Source: Pseudomonas putida NBRC 14164 (GTDB lineage Bacteria; Pseudomonadota; Gammaproteobacteria; Pseudomonadales; Pseudomonadaceae). Taken from it: a stretch of 64,000 nucleotides of DNA. Shown here piece after piece: positions 27,021 to 34,427 of this stretch (position 1 is the stretch's first letter; each line of letters starts with the position of its first letter). A program made the translations under genes and the position numbers. Below the pieces are notes generated by a model. That model was not told the origin of the DNA and did not search any database. It worked only from the letters and a program-made list of their open reading frames with translations. The DNA lies in contig NC_021505.1 of NCBI RefSeq assembly GCF_000412675.1, positions 4,334,501 through 4,398,500 on the forward strand. Reading direction: 5' to 3'.

Positions 27021-27107
27021 ATGGAGACAAATCAACGTCTCCCTCAGTCTACGAGCACCAGACATGAATCGGTCGCCAAAGCGCTCTCTCTTCTTCTACC
27101 AAGATGA
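27021..27107 (+). CDS. 28-codon leader ORF overlapping the Rhs start
   Basis: ATG 27021 has GGAG eight bases upstream, the only good SD in this region, and encodes METNQRLPQSTSTRHESVAK then ALSLLLPR before TGA at 27105-27107. The Rhs gene's own ATG (27064) lies inside it, one frame over, and lacks an SD. It may be a coupling leader, the true N-terminus of the Rhs protein separated by a frameshift in the CTCTCTCTTCTTCT tract, or chance. Confidence 0.4.
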   Translation: METNQRLPQSTSTRHESVAKALSLLLPR

Positions 27108-28005
27108 CAAACTCCTTACCAGGCTGCAGGGTGACGAGCCTTGCAGCCTGTTTCGCATGGGTGACATTACGCTGGCAGAGCGCAACGTCAAAGGTACGGC
27201 CTCTACCCTGCTTACATCCGATATAAAAGGCTCCACCTTCGGCACCGCGCAGGCCAGTGCAAACCATAGCCATGCGTATACGCCTTATGGTTTTTGCACA
27301 GAACTCTATTCACTGCTCGGCTTCAATGGTGAGTACTTTGACAGGGTGCTGGGTGACTATGTACCCCACAGCTATCGTATTTATAATTCCCGATTGATGC
27401 GATTCCACTCAACTGATGACCTAAGTCCCTTTCTGAAAGGTGGCCTGAATCCTTACACGTTCTGCTCAGGCGACCCCATTAACTATAGCGACCCGACCGG
27501 CCACGCGCCAATATCCAATTCCCATATTCAATCCGTTACCTACATACAAACCTCAAAGACCAAGATTTCCTTCCAAGGCCCTGAAGACGCTAGATTTCAT
27601 GTAACCACCAAAAAAATAGCAAACCATGCGGTATTCGACGTTTTTACAGATAAAAATCGAACGACTACCGTACCAGTCCTGGAAAATCAATACCGAGAGT
27701 ATACAAAAAACCAACGCTTCATCACCAACTTCCACGAGCTAAAAAAAACACCTGAGGGTAGAACAATCATTAGAAATCAGTATTTACAGCACGCGGCAAA
27801 ATCTCTTGATGACGAGGGCAGGCCGACCAGAGATTTTTACACTTTTTCTCCCAAGCCATTAGTGCAAGACGCGCAGAATACCAACGCTTACATTGTCAGC
27901 ACCGCCGAGAGATTATTAAAAAAAGCGCTAGACCCGAAAGATGAAACCGCTGATATCAGAAGCTTCACAAGCGGCAGTGGAAATTCACGTCGCCACAGCA
28001 TATAA
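27064..28005 (+). CDS. Orphan Rhs-core protein with variable C-terminal domain
   Basis: 313 residues. The first 147 are an Rhs-associated core: RSLFFYQDDKLLTRLQGD, YTPYGF, LLGFNGEYFDRVLGDY, RIYNSRLMRFHSTDDLSPF, GGLNPYTFCSGDPINYSDP then TGH. After TGH (residues 145-147) comes a 166-residue tail with no motif I recognise, rich in Lys, Asn, Thr. Short orphan genes of this kind are common in P. putida; the core alone lacks the YD-repeat shell of full Rhs toxins. From about 27540 the DNA is much richer in A+T than its neighbours, a sign of transfer. No separate immunity gene follows (115 bases to the next start). Toxin activity is possible but unproven. Confidence 0.8.
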   Translation: MNRSPKRSLFFYQDDKLLTRLQGDEPCSLFRMGDITLAERNVKGTASTLLTSDIKGSTFGTAQASANHSHAYTPYGFCTELYSLLGFNGEYFDRVLGDYVPHSYRIYNSRLMRFHSTDDLSPFLKGGLNPYTFCSGDPINYSDPTGHAPISNSHIQSVTYIQTSKTKISFQGPEDARFHVTTKKIANHAVFDVFTDKNRTTTVPVLENQYREYTKNQRFITNFHELKKTPEGRTIIRNQYLQHAAKSLDDEGRPTRDFYTFSPKPLVQDAQNTNAYIVSTAERLLKKALDPKDETADIRSFTSGSGNSRRHSI

Positions 28006-28120
28006 ACATATGCTTCAACCCCTGCTTTCAAATCAAGCCAGGAGAACAGACGCCGCCCTTTTTTCACTACAGCATGTATGATAAGTTCATGCCTCAGCTT
28101 TAGATAAAAACCAAAGCCTC

Positions 28121-29239
28121 ATGCGAAAACTCCTGGCAAGCGCCTTGGCGCTGGTGATGATTGCCGCCCTTTGCGGCTACGGCTTCTGGACCCAGCAGCG
28201 CCCGGAAGGCCACTACCTTTCCGACCTGCGCATCGAGCTGGCACTCAACCATGGCGTACCGGGCGAGCACGGCAACCTGCTTGGCGTCGAGCCGCTGCTG
28301 TACCCGGGCGACTACCAGAACCTGCAACGCCTTCACCGCAAGCTGGCAGCCTATCTGGAGCAGGCCCGCGCCCAGGGCCTGGTGAGCCAGCGCACGGTGG
28401 TGGTGCTGCCGGAGCACATCGGTACCTGGCTATGGGCTCGCGGGGAAAAGAACGAGCTGTATCAGGTCACGCAAAGCCGCGAGGCCTTGCAATGGCTGGA
28501 GCTGAGCAACCCGCTGCGTTACGGCCTGGCCATGCTGCGTGCCGACGGCGACGATTGGCGCGCGGATGCACACCTGCGCATGAAGGCCGAGCAGATGGCC
28601 GCGGACTACCAACAGCTGTTCGGCGGGCTGGCCAAGGAGTTTGGCGTTACCCTGGTGGCTGGCTCCATCGTGCTGCCTGCGCCTTACGTGAAACAGGGCG
28701 TGCTGCACGCCGGCAGTGGCCCGCTGTTCAATAGCAGCCTGGTGTTTGCCGGTGATGGCTCACTGCTGGGCCAGCCACAGCGCCAGCAGTTCCCCGACAG
28801 TGAAATGCGCCGCTATGTCCACGATGGCCGCCAACAACCCCTGCAAGTGGTGCAAACCCCTGCCGGGCGCCTGGGTGTACTGGTTGGCAGTGACAGCTGG
28901 TACCCGGAAAACCATCAGCAACTGGCACAACAAGCGGTACAACTGATCGCCAACCCGGTATTCCTCAGCGGCAAGGGCAGTTGGGAAGCGCCATGGCGTG
29001 GTAATCGCCACCAGGAGGCCAGCGCCGGGCTGCCCCTGCAACGTGGCGAAGTCAGCGAACAGAGCGCCTGGCAACGCCTGACCGAGGCCGCAGGGGCCAG
29101 CGTCAGCAGCATGAGCGTGTTCATGCGCGGGCAGTTCTGGGAACAGGCCAGCGACGGCCAGGGCTTTGCCCGCCAGTCGGGTGAGTTGCTGGCGGGTACC
29201 CCCACCCATGGCGCTCGCCTGCTGAACCTGTGGCTATAG
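28121..29239 (+). CDS. Membrane-anchored nitrilase-fold protein, probably catalytically inactive
   Basis: 372 residues. An N-terminal hydrophobic segment (about 3-23) is a signal anchor. The rest follows the carbon-nitrogen hydrolase fold: VVVLPEHIG keeps the catalytic glutamate, but where the family has G-x-x-I-C-Y-D-x-x-F-P-E this protein has GVLVGSDSWYPE, so the nucleophile is Gly256. The catalytic lysine position (after LLGQPQ) appears as Arg/Gln. Two of three catalytic residues are therefore missing. It may be a binding or structural pseudoenzyme. No strong SD is visible. It ends 4 bases before the AraC gene, so the two are likely co-transcribed. Confidence 0.75.
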   Translation: MRKLLASALALVMIAALCGYGFWTQQRPEGHYLSDLRIELALNHGVPGEHGNLLGVEPLLYPGDYQNLQRLHRKLAAYLEQARAQGLVSQRTVVVLPEHIGTWLWARGEKNELYQVTQSREALQWLELSNPLRYGLAMLRADGDDWRADAHLRMKAEQMAADYQQLFGGLAKEFGVTLVAGSIVLPAPYVKQGVLHAGSGPLFNSSLVFAGDGSLLGQPQRQQFPDSEMRRYVHDGRQQPLQVVQTPAGRLGVLVGSDSWYPENHQQLAQQAVQLIANPVFLSGKGSWEAPWRGNRHQEASAGLPLQRGEVSEQSAWQRLTEAAGASVSSMSVFMRGQFWEQASDGQGFARQSGELLAGTPTHGARLLNLWL

Positions 29240-29243
29240 GCCC

Positions 29244-30284
29244 ATGGCCCGCCCCCGTGTACGCCTGGGCGACCTTTCGGTAGGCTTTGTCCAGCCGCTG
29301 ACCGAAGCCCTGCGCGAACTGGGGCACGAGCCTGAGCCTCTGCTGCGCCGCTATGGCCTGGATGCACCCCGCCTCGCAGAAGCCGGCGGGCGCTTGTCGA
29401 TCCCCCGTTACATGCACCTGGGCCACGCCGCCATCGAGCTGTGCGGTGAGGCCGCGCTGGGCCTGCACATGGGGCGCCTGAGCCGACTGGCGCATGCCGG
29501 CCTGGCCGGGGTCACCGCCGCCCAGGCGCCGACCCTGGGCGATGCGGCGCGCACCCTGCTGCGCTTCGAGCCACTGTACGCGGCCAACTACCGTGGCCAT
29601 TCCAGCTTCGAGGAAGATGCCCAGGGCGCCTGGTTGCGCTTCTACTCCATCAGCCCCTACAACGCCTACAACCGCTTTGTGGTCGATTCACTGCTTGCCG
29701 GCTGGCTGGCGCAGCTGGCCGATCTGGCTGGCACAACGGTGCAGGCCGAGCGCCTGGACATCGAATTTTCCGCGCCTCCCTATGCGGCGCGCTATCAGCC
29801 GCTGTGCAGCGCACCCGTACAGTTCGCGGCCGAGGGCAACCAGCTGCGTCTGAGCCGCGCCACACTGCAGCTGGCCAACCCCAGGCACTGCCCGAGCACC
29901 TGGCAGCACCTGCTGCAGCTGTGTGAGGCGCAAATGCAACAGCTTACGCGGGTGCGCAGCCTGGGTGAGCGCATTACTCATCTGCTGGGCCCGCTGCTCA
30001 ATGGCGGCCGTGAACCGGACCTGGAAGAAGTGGCGCTGCACTTGCAGTTGCCCACCTGGACCCTGCGCCGCAAGCTGGCCGAGGAAGGCACGCGCTTTCG
30101 CGACTTGCTCAATGAAACGCGGCGCGACCTGGCCGAGACCTATATCCGTGACACGGAGCTGGCCTTTGGCGAGATTGCCTATCTGTTGGGGTTTGCTTCG
30201 GCCGAGGCCTTCCAGCGCGCGTTCAAGCGCTGGACGGGCCTAACGCCGGGGGAGTTCCGCCGCAGCCAGCGGCGGGCGGGCTAA
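29244..30284 (+). CDS. AraC-family transcriptional regulator
   Basis: 346 residues. The N-terminal two thirds match the Arabinose-binding-like domain of the OruR/GadX group (LRELGHEPEPLLRRYGLD, GEAALGLHMG). The C-terminal AraC/XylS DNA-binding domain has two helix-turn-helix units: LEEVALHLQLPTWTLRRKL and FGEIAYLLGFASAEAFQRAF, then KRWTGLTPGEFRR. It follows the nitrilase-like gene by 4 bases, suggesting a shared pathway; inducer and targets are unknown. Confidence 0.9.
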   Translation: MARPRVRLGDLSVGFVQPLTEALRELGHEPEPLLRRYGLDAPRLAEAGGRLSIPRYMHLGHAAIELCGEAALGLHMGRLSRLAHAGLAGVTAAQAPTLGDAARTLLRFEPLYAANYRGHSSFEEDAQGAWLRFYSISPYNAYNRFVVDSLLAGWLAQLADLAGTTVQAERLDIEFSAPPYAARYQPLCSAPVQFAAEGNQLRLSRATLQLANPRHCPSTWQHLLQLCEAQMQQLTRVRSLGERITHLLGPLLNGGREPDLEEVALHLQLPTWTLRRKLAEEGTRFRDLLNETRRDLAETYIRDTELAFGEIAYLLGFASAEAFQRAFKRWTGLTPGEFRRSQRRAG

Positions 30285-30367
30285 AGCTCGGTAGCGTCTT
30301 CAGCCGGTTCCGGGGTGTCCAGTTCGTAAGCCTGGGTTTCGAGTAGTTCTTCCTGGTATTCATCCAT
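30281..30367 (-). CDS. Candidate 28-aa acidic small protein
   Basis: ATG 30367, with AGGA nine bases upstream, encodes MDEYQEELLETQAYELDTPE then PAEDATEL and TAG. Eleven of 28 residues are Asp or Glu and only hydrophobic or polar residues otherwise; there is no basic residue. It converges on the AraC gene and overlaps its stop by 4 bases. I believe similar very short acidic ORFs occur in other Pseudomonas, but cannot verify this. Confidence 0.5.
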   Translation of the reverse strand: MDEYQEELLETQAYELDTPEPAEDATEL

Positions 30368-30519
30368 CGCCCTGCGTCCTCTTTGCTCGTTTTGTCTTCG
30401 TAGGTATCACCTTCAGCCTAGGCAGGTGGGATGAAGAGATGATGACAAGCTTATGAGTGGTAAACGTAGCAGGTGTTCAGGAAGTTATCGCGGGGTGTCT
30501 GTAACAGGGAATGTTTACA

Positions 30520-30632
30520 GCCCGTACCGGCCTCTTCGCGGGTAAAACCCGCTCCCACAGGTACTGCACCGATCTCAAATTCTGTGCAGTACCTGTGGGA
30601 GCGGGTTTACCCGCGAAGAGGCCGGTACAGGC
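30520..30632. repeat. REP pair with long, nearly perfect arms
   Basis: Arms of about 47-49 bases (from GCCCGTACCGGCCTCTTCGC to CAGGTACTGCAC, and the complement) differ mainly by one extra A in the left stem (GGGTAAAACCC). The loop is about 16 bases. It follows the DUF2242 lipoprotein stop by 7 bases. Confidence 0.9.
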
Positions 30633-30638
30633 AAACAG

Positions 30639-31469
30639 TCAAAGGGAAGGCGATGCGGCCTCGGCAGGCTGGGCTTCGGGCTGCACCTGAATCGGCGCCG
30701 CTTCGGCCGGCGGCGCGACAGGCTGCGAGCCCTGGCTGTCATTCACCACCGGTGCCGCTGCTGCTTCACTGGCCGGGGCAACGGCCGTAGCCGCTGGTGC
30801 AACTTGCGCCACAGGTACGGCTTCCGGAGCCGGGGCAGGTGCCACCGGGTTCGCAGCTGCCTGCTCCGGCAGCCCCAGTTCCACCGCGGGTTTCTGCACC
30901 TTGGGCGCCTCGACCTTGGCCTCTTCGACCTTCTTCGGCTTGGGCTTGGGCAGGTAGCTCTCTACCAGGGCGAAATACCGGTCATAGAACTGCGCCGCCG
31001 TCACCGTTTCGCTGGCCACCTTGACCATCGAGTCGTCGCTGGAGCCGATCGGCATCGATACCGAACCCAGCACGCCCACGCCAAGGCTGGCGGAGGTGTT
31101 GGACTTTTTCAGCGCGTAACGGTCCTGCAGGGCGTTGGCGAACAGGGTCGAACGCTGCTCGTCGCTCACATCCGGCGCGCAGGTCACGTTGAAGCTGATC
31201 TGCAGGTGGTTCTCGCTGTTCTGCTGGAAGCTCTTGTTGCCCACCACCTGGTTGGCGCCGCTGTTGGTGATGATGTAGCCCTGGCTGAGCAAGGCACGCC
31301 GGGCGGCCTCGCAGGAGCCGGCATCGCTCACCGGAAAACTGCGCGAGAAGGTACCCGAGTCATCGAAGTTCTCGTGCTCGTACACGGCGGTTTTTTTCGA
31401 GGAACAACCTGCCACCCCCGCCAGCACCAGGGCCAGCCCGAGCGCACCAAAGACGGAAGATCTGGTCAT
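30639..31469 (-). CDS. DUF2242-family lipoprotein
   Basis: 276 residues from ATG 31469 (MTRSSVFGALGLALVLAG). A lipobox VAGC ends the signal peptide, giving a lipidated Cys at residue 21. The globular region contains FSRSFPVSDAGSCEAARRAL, NQVVGNKSFQQNSE and SLGVGVLGSVSMPIGSSDDSMVKVASETV, the DUF2242 pattern. The last 90 residues are a low-complexity Ala/Pro/Val-rich tail. Probably anchored in the inner or outer membrane; function unknown. Upstream lies the terminator of the tRNA operon. Confidence 0.85.
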   Translation of the reverse strand: MTRSSVFGALGLALVLAGVAGCSSKKTAVYEHENFDDSGTFSRSFPVSDAGSCEAARRALLSQGYIITNSGANQVVGNKSFQQNSENHLQISFNVTCAPDVSDEQRSTLFANALQDRYALKKSNTSASLGVGVLGSVSMPIGSSDDSMVKVASETVTAAQFYDRYFALVESYLPKPKPKKVEEAKVEAPKVQKPAVELGLPEQAAANPVAPAPAPEAVPVAQVAPAATAVAPASEAAAAPVVNDSQGSQPVAPPAEAAPIQVQPEAQPAEAASPSL

Positions 31470-31601
31470 TGCGAATTCCGGGTAAGTCGAGAAGGTGCCT
31501 ATTGTGCAACACAGCAGGCAGGCACAGGAACCACTGGTCGGTGAAGAGTCTGTCAGGTTGGTGTAAATCTGGGTAAAGCCGAGGGTTTCCAGCCGTAGAA
31601 A

Positions 31602-31632
31602 CAAAAAAAGCGACCCGAAGGTCGCTTTTTTC
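31602..31632 (-). terminator. Intrinsic terminator of the Val/Asp tRNA operon
   Basis: GCGACC CGAA GGTCGC stem (31610-31625) with A7 on one side and T6 on the other. Read on the minus strand it follows the last tRNA-Asp by about 37 bases and ends in a T-run. Confidence 0.9.
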
Positions 31633-31668
31633 GTGCTTCAAGGCGTTCAAGGGGCCTTGAGGCTAAGA

Positions 31669-31745
31669 TGGCGCAGCGGACGGGACTCGAACCCGCGACC
31701 CCCGGCGTGACAGGCCGGTATTCTAACCGACTGAACTACCGCTGC
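31669..31745 (-). tRNA. tRNA-Asp (GTC)
   Basis: 77 bases with encoded CCA. Acceptor GCAGCGG pairs with CCGCTGC; the anticodon loop reads CCTGTCACG, anticodon GTC; discriminator G as usual for Asp; T-loop GGTTCGAGTCC. Confidence 0.97.
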
Positions 31746-31813
31746 GTATCATCCGGGCTTGCGCCCGATTGAAACCTGGGTCTACCCTTCCGGCGCAATG
31801 GCCTCAGGGCAGG

Positions 31814-31850
31814 CACAAAAAAAGCGACAACAGGATCGCTTCTTTTGTGT
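31814..31850 (-). terminator. Weak terminator-like hairpin between tRNA-Asp copies
   Basis: On the minus strand AAGCGA, 8-base loop, TCGCTT, then T6 and TGTG. It resembles the operon terminator and may partly end transcription or mark a processing site between tRNAs. Confidence 0.5.
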
Positions 31851-31886
31851 TTGCTTCAAGGTGTTCTAGGGACCTTGAAACGAAGA

Positions 31887-31963
31887 TGGCGCAGCGGACG
31901 GGACTCGAACCCGCGACCCCCGGCGTGACAGGCCGGTATTCTAACCGACTGAACTACCGCTGC
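31887..31963 (-). tRNA. tRNA-Asp (GTC), second copy
   Basis: Identical to the copy at 31669-31745, including encoded CCA. The sequences just upstream of both copies (…GGCTTGCGCC(C/T)GATTGAAAC…) are also related, pointing to duplication of the whole unit. Confidence 0.97.
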
Positions 31964-32063
31964 GTATCGTTCAGGCTTGCGCCTGATTGAAACTGGGATC
32001 AGCCAAAGGCATTTTGCCTTGTGGCTTCAGACCGGTGCATGGCACCCATCTGTTACTGAAAAA

Positions 32064-32140
32064 TGGCGCAGCGGACGGGACTCGAACCCGCGACCCCCGG
32101 CGTGACAGGCCGGTATTCTAACCGACTGAACTACCGCTGC
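32064..32140 (-). tRNA. tRNA-Asp (GTC), third copy
   Basis: Identical in sequence to the other two tRNA-Asp copies; closest to the tRNA-Val gene in the same transcript. Confidence 0.97.
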
Positions 32141-32205
32141 GCAGTGCGTTCCTCTCTGGCTATCGGCTTCTTGCGAGACCTTTGCACCAGGAACTTCTCA
32201 GGAAG

Positions 32206-32281
32206 TGGTGGGTGATGACGGGATCGAACCGCCGACCCTCTGCTTGTAAGGCAGATGCTCTCCCGGCTGAGCTAATCACCC
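32206..32281 (-). tRNA. tRNA-Val (TAC)
   Basis: 76 bases with encoded CCA. Acceptor GGGTGAT pairs with ATCACCC; anticodon loop CTTACAA, anticodon TAC. First gene of the Val-Asp-Asp-Asp operon. Confidence 0.97.
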
Positions 32282-32322
32282 TCGCGATGTTGCTTGTTGC
32301 GTTTGCTTCTCTGAGGCCGCGA

Positions 32323-32351
32323 AATTTACGCAGGTGGCGAAGCTAAGTCAA
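32323..32351 (-). promoter_or_regulatory. Sigma-70 promoter of the Val/Asp tRNA operon
   Basis: Minus strand TTGACT (32351-32346), 17 bases, TAAATT (32328-32323), followed by the GC-rich discriminator TCGCGGCC typical of stringently controlled stable-RNA promoters. About 40 bases upstream of tRNA-Val. Confidence 0.8.
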
Positions 32352-32380
32352 TAGCCCCATTGAATTTTTTTCAAAAAAAG

Positions 32381-32409
32381 CAAAAACAGAAAAGGGACCT
32401 TTCGGTCCC
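32381..32409 (-). terminator. Intrinsic terminator after the SDR gene
   Basis: GGGACC TTTC GGTCCC stem (32394-32409); on the minus strand it is followed by TTTTCTGTTTTTGC. It closes the long minus-strand run that ends with the SDR gene, upstream of the tRNA promoter. Confidence 0.85.
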
Positions 32410-32429
32410 CTTCCCTTACAGCGCCGAGC

Positions 32430-33200
32430 TCAGGTGTAGATCATCTTACGGGTCATGCCGCCATCGACCACAAACTCCTGACCGGTGACAAACGCCGCCT
32501 GGCGCGACAACAGCCAGGCAACCATCGCCGCCACATCTTCCACGGTGCCTACCCTGCCCGTCGGGTGCTGGGCATGGTCGGCCTCGGTCAACGGCTCGGC
32601 ACGACGCTGCGACGGGTCACGGGCATCGATCCAGCCCGGGCTCACTGCATTTACACGAATTTCCGGGCCCAGGCTCATGGCCAGGGCATGGGTCAAGGCC
32701 ACCAGGCCGCCCTTGCTCGCTGCGTAGGCCTCGGTGTCGGGCTCGGACTGCCGCGCCCGGGTAGAAGTGAGGTTGACGATGGCCCCGTTGTGCGCACGCA
32801 GGTAAGGCGCACAATGCTTGGCCAGCAGCATCGGGCCATTGAGGTTAACCGCCAACACCCGGTTCCACTGTGACAGGCTCAGGCTTTCCAGCGTCTGGTT
32901 GTGCGGGTTGGCGATGGCGGCATTGCACACCAGCGCGTCCAGCCGACCGAACTGCCCAAGCACTTCGGACACCCCGGCAATGACCTGGGCCTCGTCGGCG
33001 ACGTCCATGGTGATGAACCAGGCGTTGTCGCCCAAGGCCTTGGCCACTTTGCCGCCACGCTGTCGGTCCAGGTCGCTCAGCACCACCTGCCAGCCTTCAC
33101 AGATCAGCCATGCGGCAATGCCCAGGCCGATGCCGCGCGCGGCACCGGTGACCAAGGCTACCCGGCCATTCTGGCCCGGGGTACTGCCGCGGATTTCCAT
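32430..33200 (-). CDS. Short-chain dehydrogenase/reductase
   Basis: 256 residues from ATG 33200, which shares a base with the metZ stop (TGATG). Classical SDR features: TGAARGIG NAD(P)-binding motif (about 19-26), NAAIA, catalytic Ser in LTSTRARQ, YAASK (Tyr and Lys), and PGWIDA. Asp after the second beta strand (LSDLD) favours NAD over NADP. Substrate unknown. Translation is coupled to metZ. Confidence 0.9.
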   Translation of the reverse strand: MEIRGSTPGQNGRVALVTGAARGIGLGIAAWLICEGWQVVLSDLDRQRGGKVAKALGDNAWFITMDVADEAQVIAGVSEVLGQFGRLDALVCNAAIANPHNQTLESLSLSQWNRVLAVNLNGPMLLAKHCAPYLRAHNGAIVNLTSTRARQSEPDTEAYAASKGGLVALTHALAMSLGPEIRVNAVSPGWIDARDPSQRRAEPLTEADHAQHPTGRVGTVEDVAAMVAWLLSRQAAFVTGQEFVVDGGMTRKMIYT

Positions 33201-34411
33201 CACAGTGCGGCCAGCCCGCGTGCAAGGTCAGCCTGCAGGTCAGCCACATCTTCCAGGCCCACGGCAACGCGGATCAGGCTGTCGCGGATACCGGCGGCTT
33301 CACGCTCCTGCGCCGACAGGCGGCCGTGGGAGGTGGTGGCCGGGTGGGCGATGGTGGTCTTGCTGTCACCCAGGTTGGTGGTTATGGAAATCACCCGGGT
33401 GGCGTCGATGAAGCGCCAGGCGCCCTCTTTACCGCCCTTGACCTCGAAGCTCACCACCGCACCAAAGCCACTCATCTGGCGCTTGGCCAGTTCGTGCTGC
33501 GGGTGGCTGGGCAGGCCGGCGTAATGCACCTTCTCCACGCCGTCCTGCTGCTCCAGCCATTCGGCCAGGGCCTGGGCGCTTTCGCAGTGGGCACGCATGC
33601 GCAGGCGCAAGGTTTCCAGGCCCTTGGTGAAGATCCAGGCATTGAACGGGCTGAGCGTCGGGCCTGCAGTACGCAGGAAGCCCACCACTTCTTTCATCTG
33701 TTCGGCACGGCCGGCAACCACGCCCCCCATGCAACGGCCCTGGCCGTCGATGAACTTGGTGGCCGAGTGGAACACGATGTCGGCACCCAGCTTCAGTGGC
33801 TGCTGCAGCGCCGGGGTGCTAAAGCAGTTGTCCACCACCAGCATGGCACCGCGCGCATGGGCGATTTCACTGAGCGCGGTGATATCAACCAGCTCGGCCA
33901 GCGGGTTGGACGGCGACTCGACGATCAGCAGCTTGGTATTGGCCTTGATGGCCTTTTCCCAGCCGCCGAGGTCGACCAGTGGCACGTAGTCCACCTGCAC
34001 GCCAAAACGCTTGAAGTACTTCTCGAACAGGCTGATGGTCGAGCCGAACACGCTCTGCGACACCAGCACGTGGTCACCGGCGCTGCACAGCGACATCACC
34101 ACGGCCAGGATGGCTGCCATGCCAGTGGAGGTGCCCACGGCCTGCTCGGCGCCTTCCATGGCCGCCAGACGCTCCTCGAAGGCACGCACCGACGGGTTGG
34201 TGTAACGCGAATAGACGTTGCCCGGCGTTTCACCGGCAAAGCGCGCGGCCGCGTCGGCGGCCGTGCGGAACACGTAGCTGGAGGTCAGGAACAGCGCTTC
34301 GCTGTGCTCGCCCTCGGGTGTACGGTGTTGACCGGCGCGCACCGCCAGGGTGTCGAAACCGACACCCTCGAGGTCGCTGTCCAGTCGCCCGGCATCCCAT
34401 TGATCCGTCAT
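33200..34411 (-). CDS. metZ: O-succinylhomoserine sulfhydrylase
   Basis: 403 residues from ATG 34411 with GGGAG nine bases upstream. It makes homocysteine from O-succinylhomoserine and sulfide, the direct sulfhydrylation route to methionine used by Pseudomonas. The Cys/Met-metabolism PLP fold is clear: SSYVF, YSRYTNPS, TGMAAI, VDNCFSTPALQQPL, and the PLP lysine in HSATKFIDGQGR. The position between purF and an SDR gene is the usual Pseudomonas arrangement. Confidence 0.93.
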   Translation of the reverse strand: MTDQWDAGRLDSDLEGVGFDTLAVRAGQHRTPEGEHSEALFLTSSYVFRTAADAAARFAGETPGNVYSRYTNPSVRAFEERLAAMEGAEQAVGTSTGMAAILAVVMSLCSAGDHVLVSQSVFGSTISLFEKYFKRFGVQVDYVPLVDLGGWEKAIKANTKLLIVESPSNPLAELVDITALSEIAHARGAMLVVDNCFSTPALQQPLKLGADIVFHSATKFIDGQGRCMGGVVAGRAEQMKEVVGFLRTAGPTLSPFNAWIFTKGLETLRLRMRAHCESAQALAEWLEQQDGVEKVHYAGLPSHPQHELAKRQMSGFGAVVSFEVKGGKEGAWRFIDATRVISITTNLGDSKTTIAHPATTSHGRLSAQEREAAGIRDSLIRVAVGLEDVADLQADLARGLAAL

Positions 34412-34427
34412 GCCGTCGCTCCCTGAA

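Noticed and set aside
31669..32281. tRNA cluster as an integration site for a genomic island
   Set aside because: No integrase, no partial tRNA 3' duplicate at a distance, and both sides are core genes.
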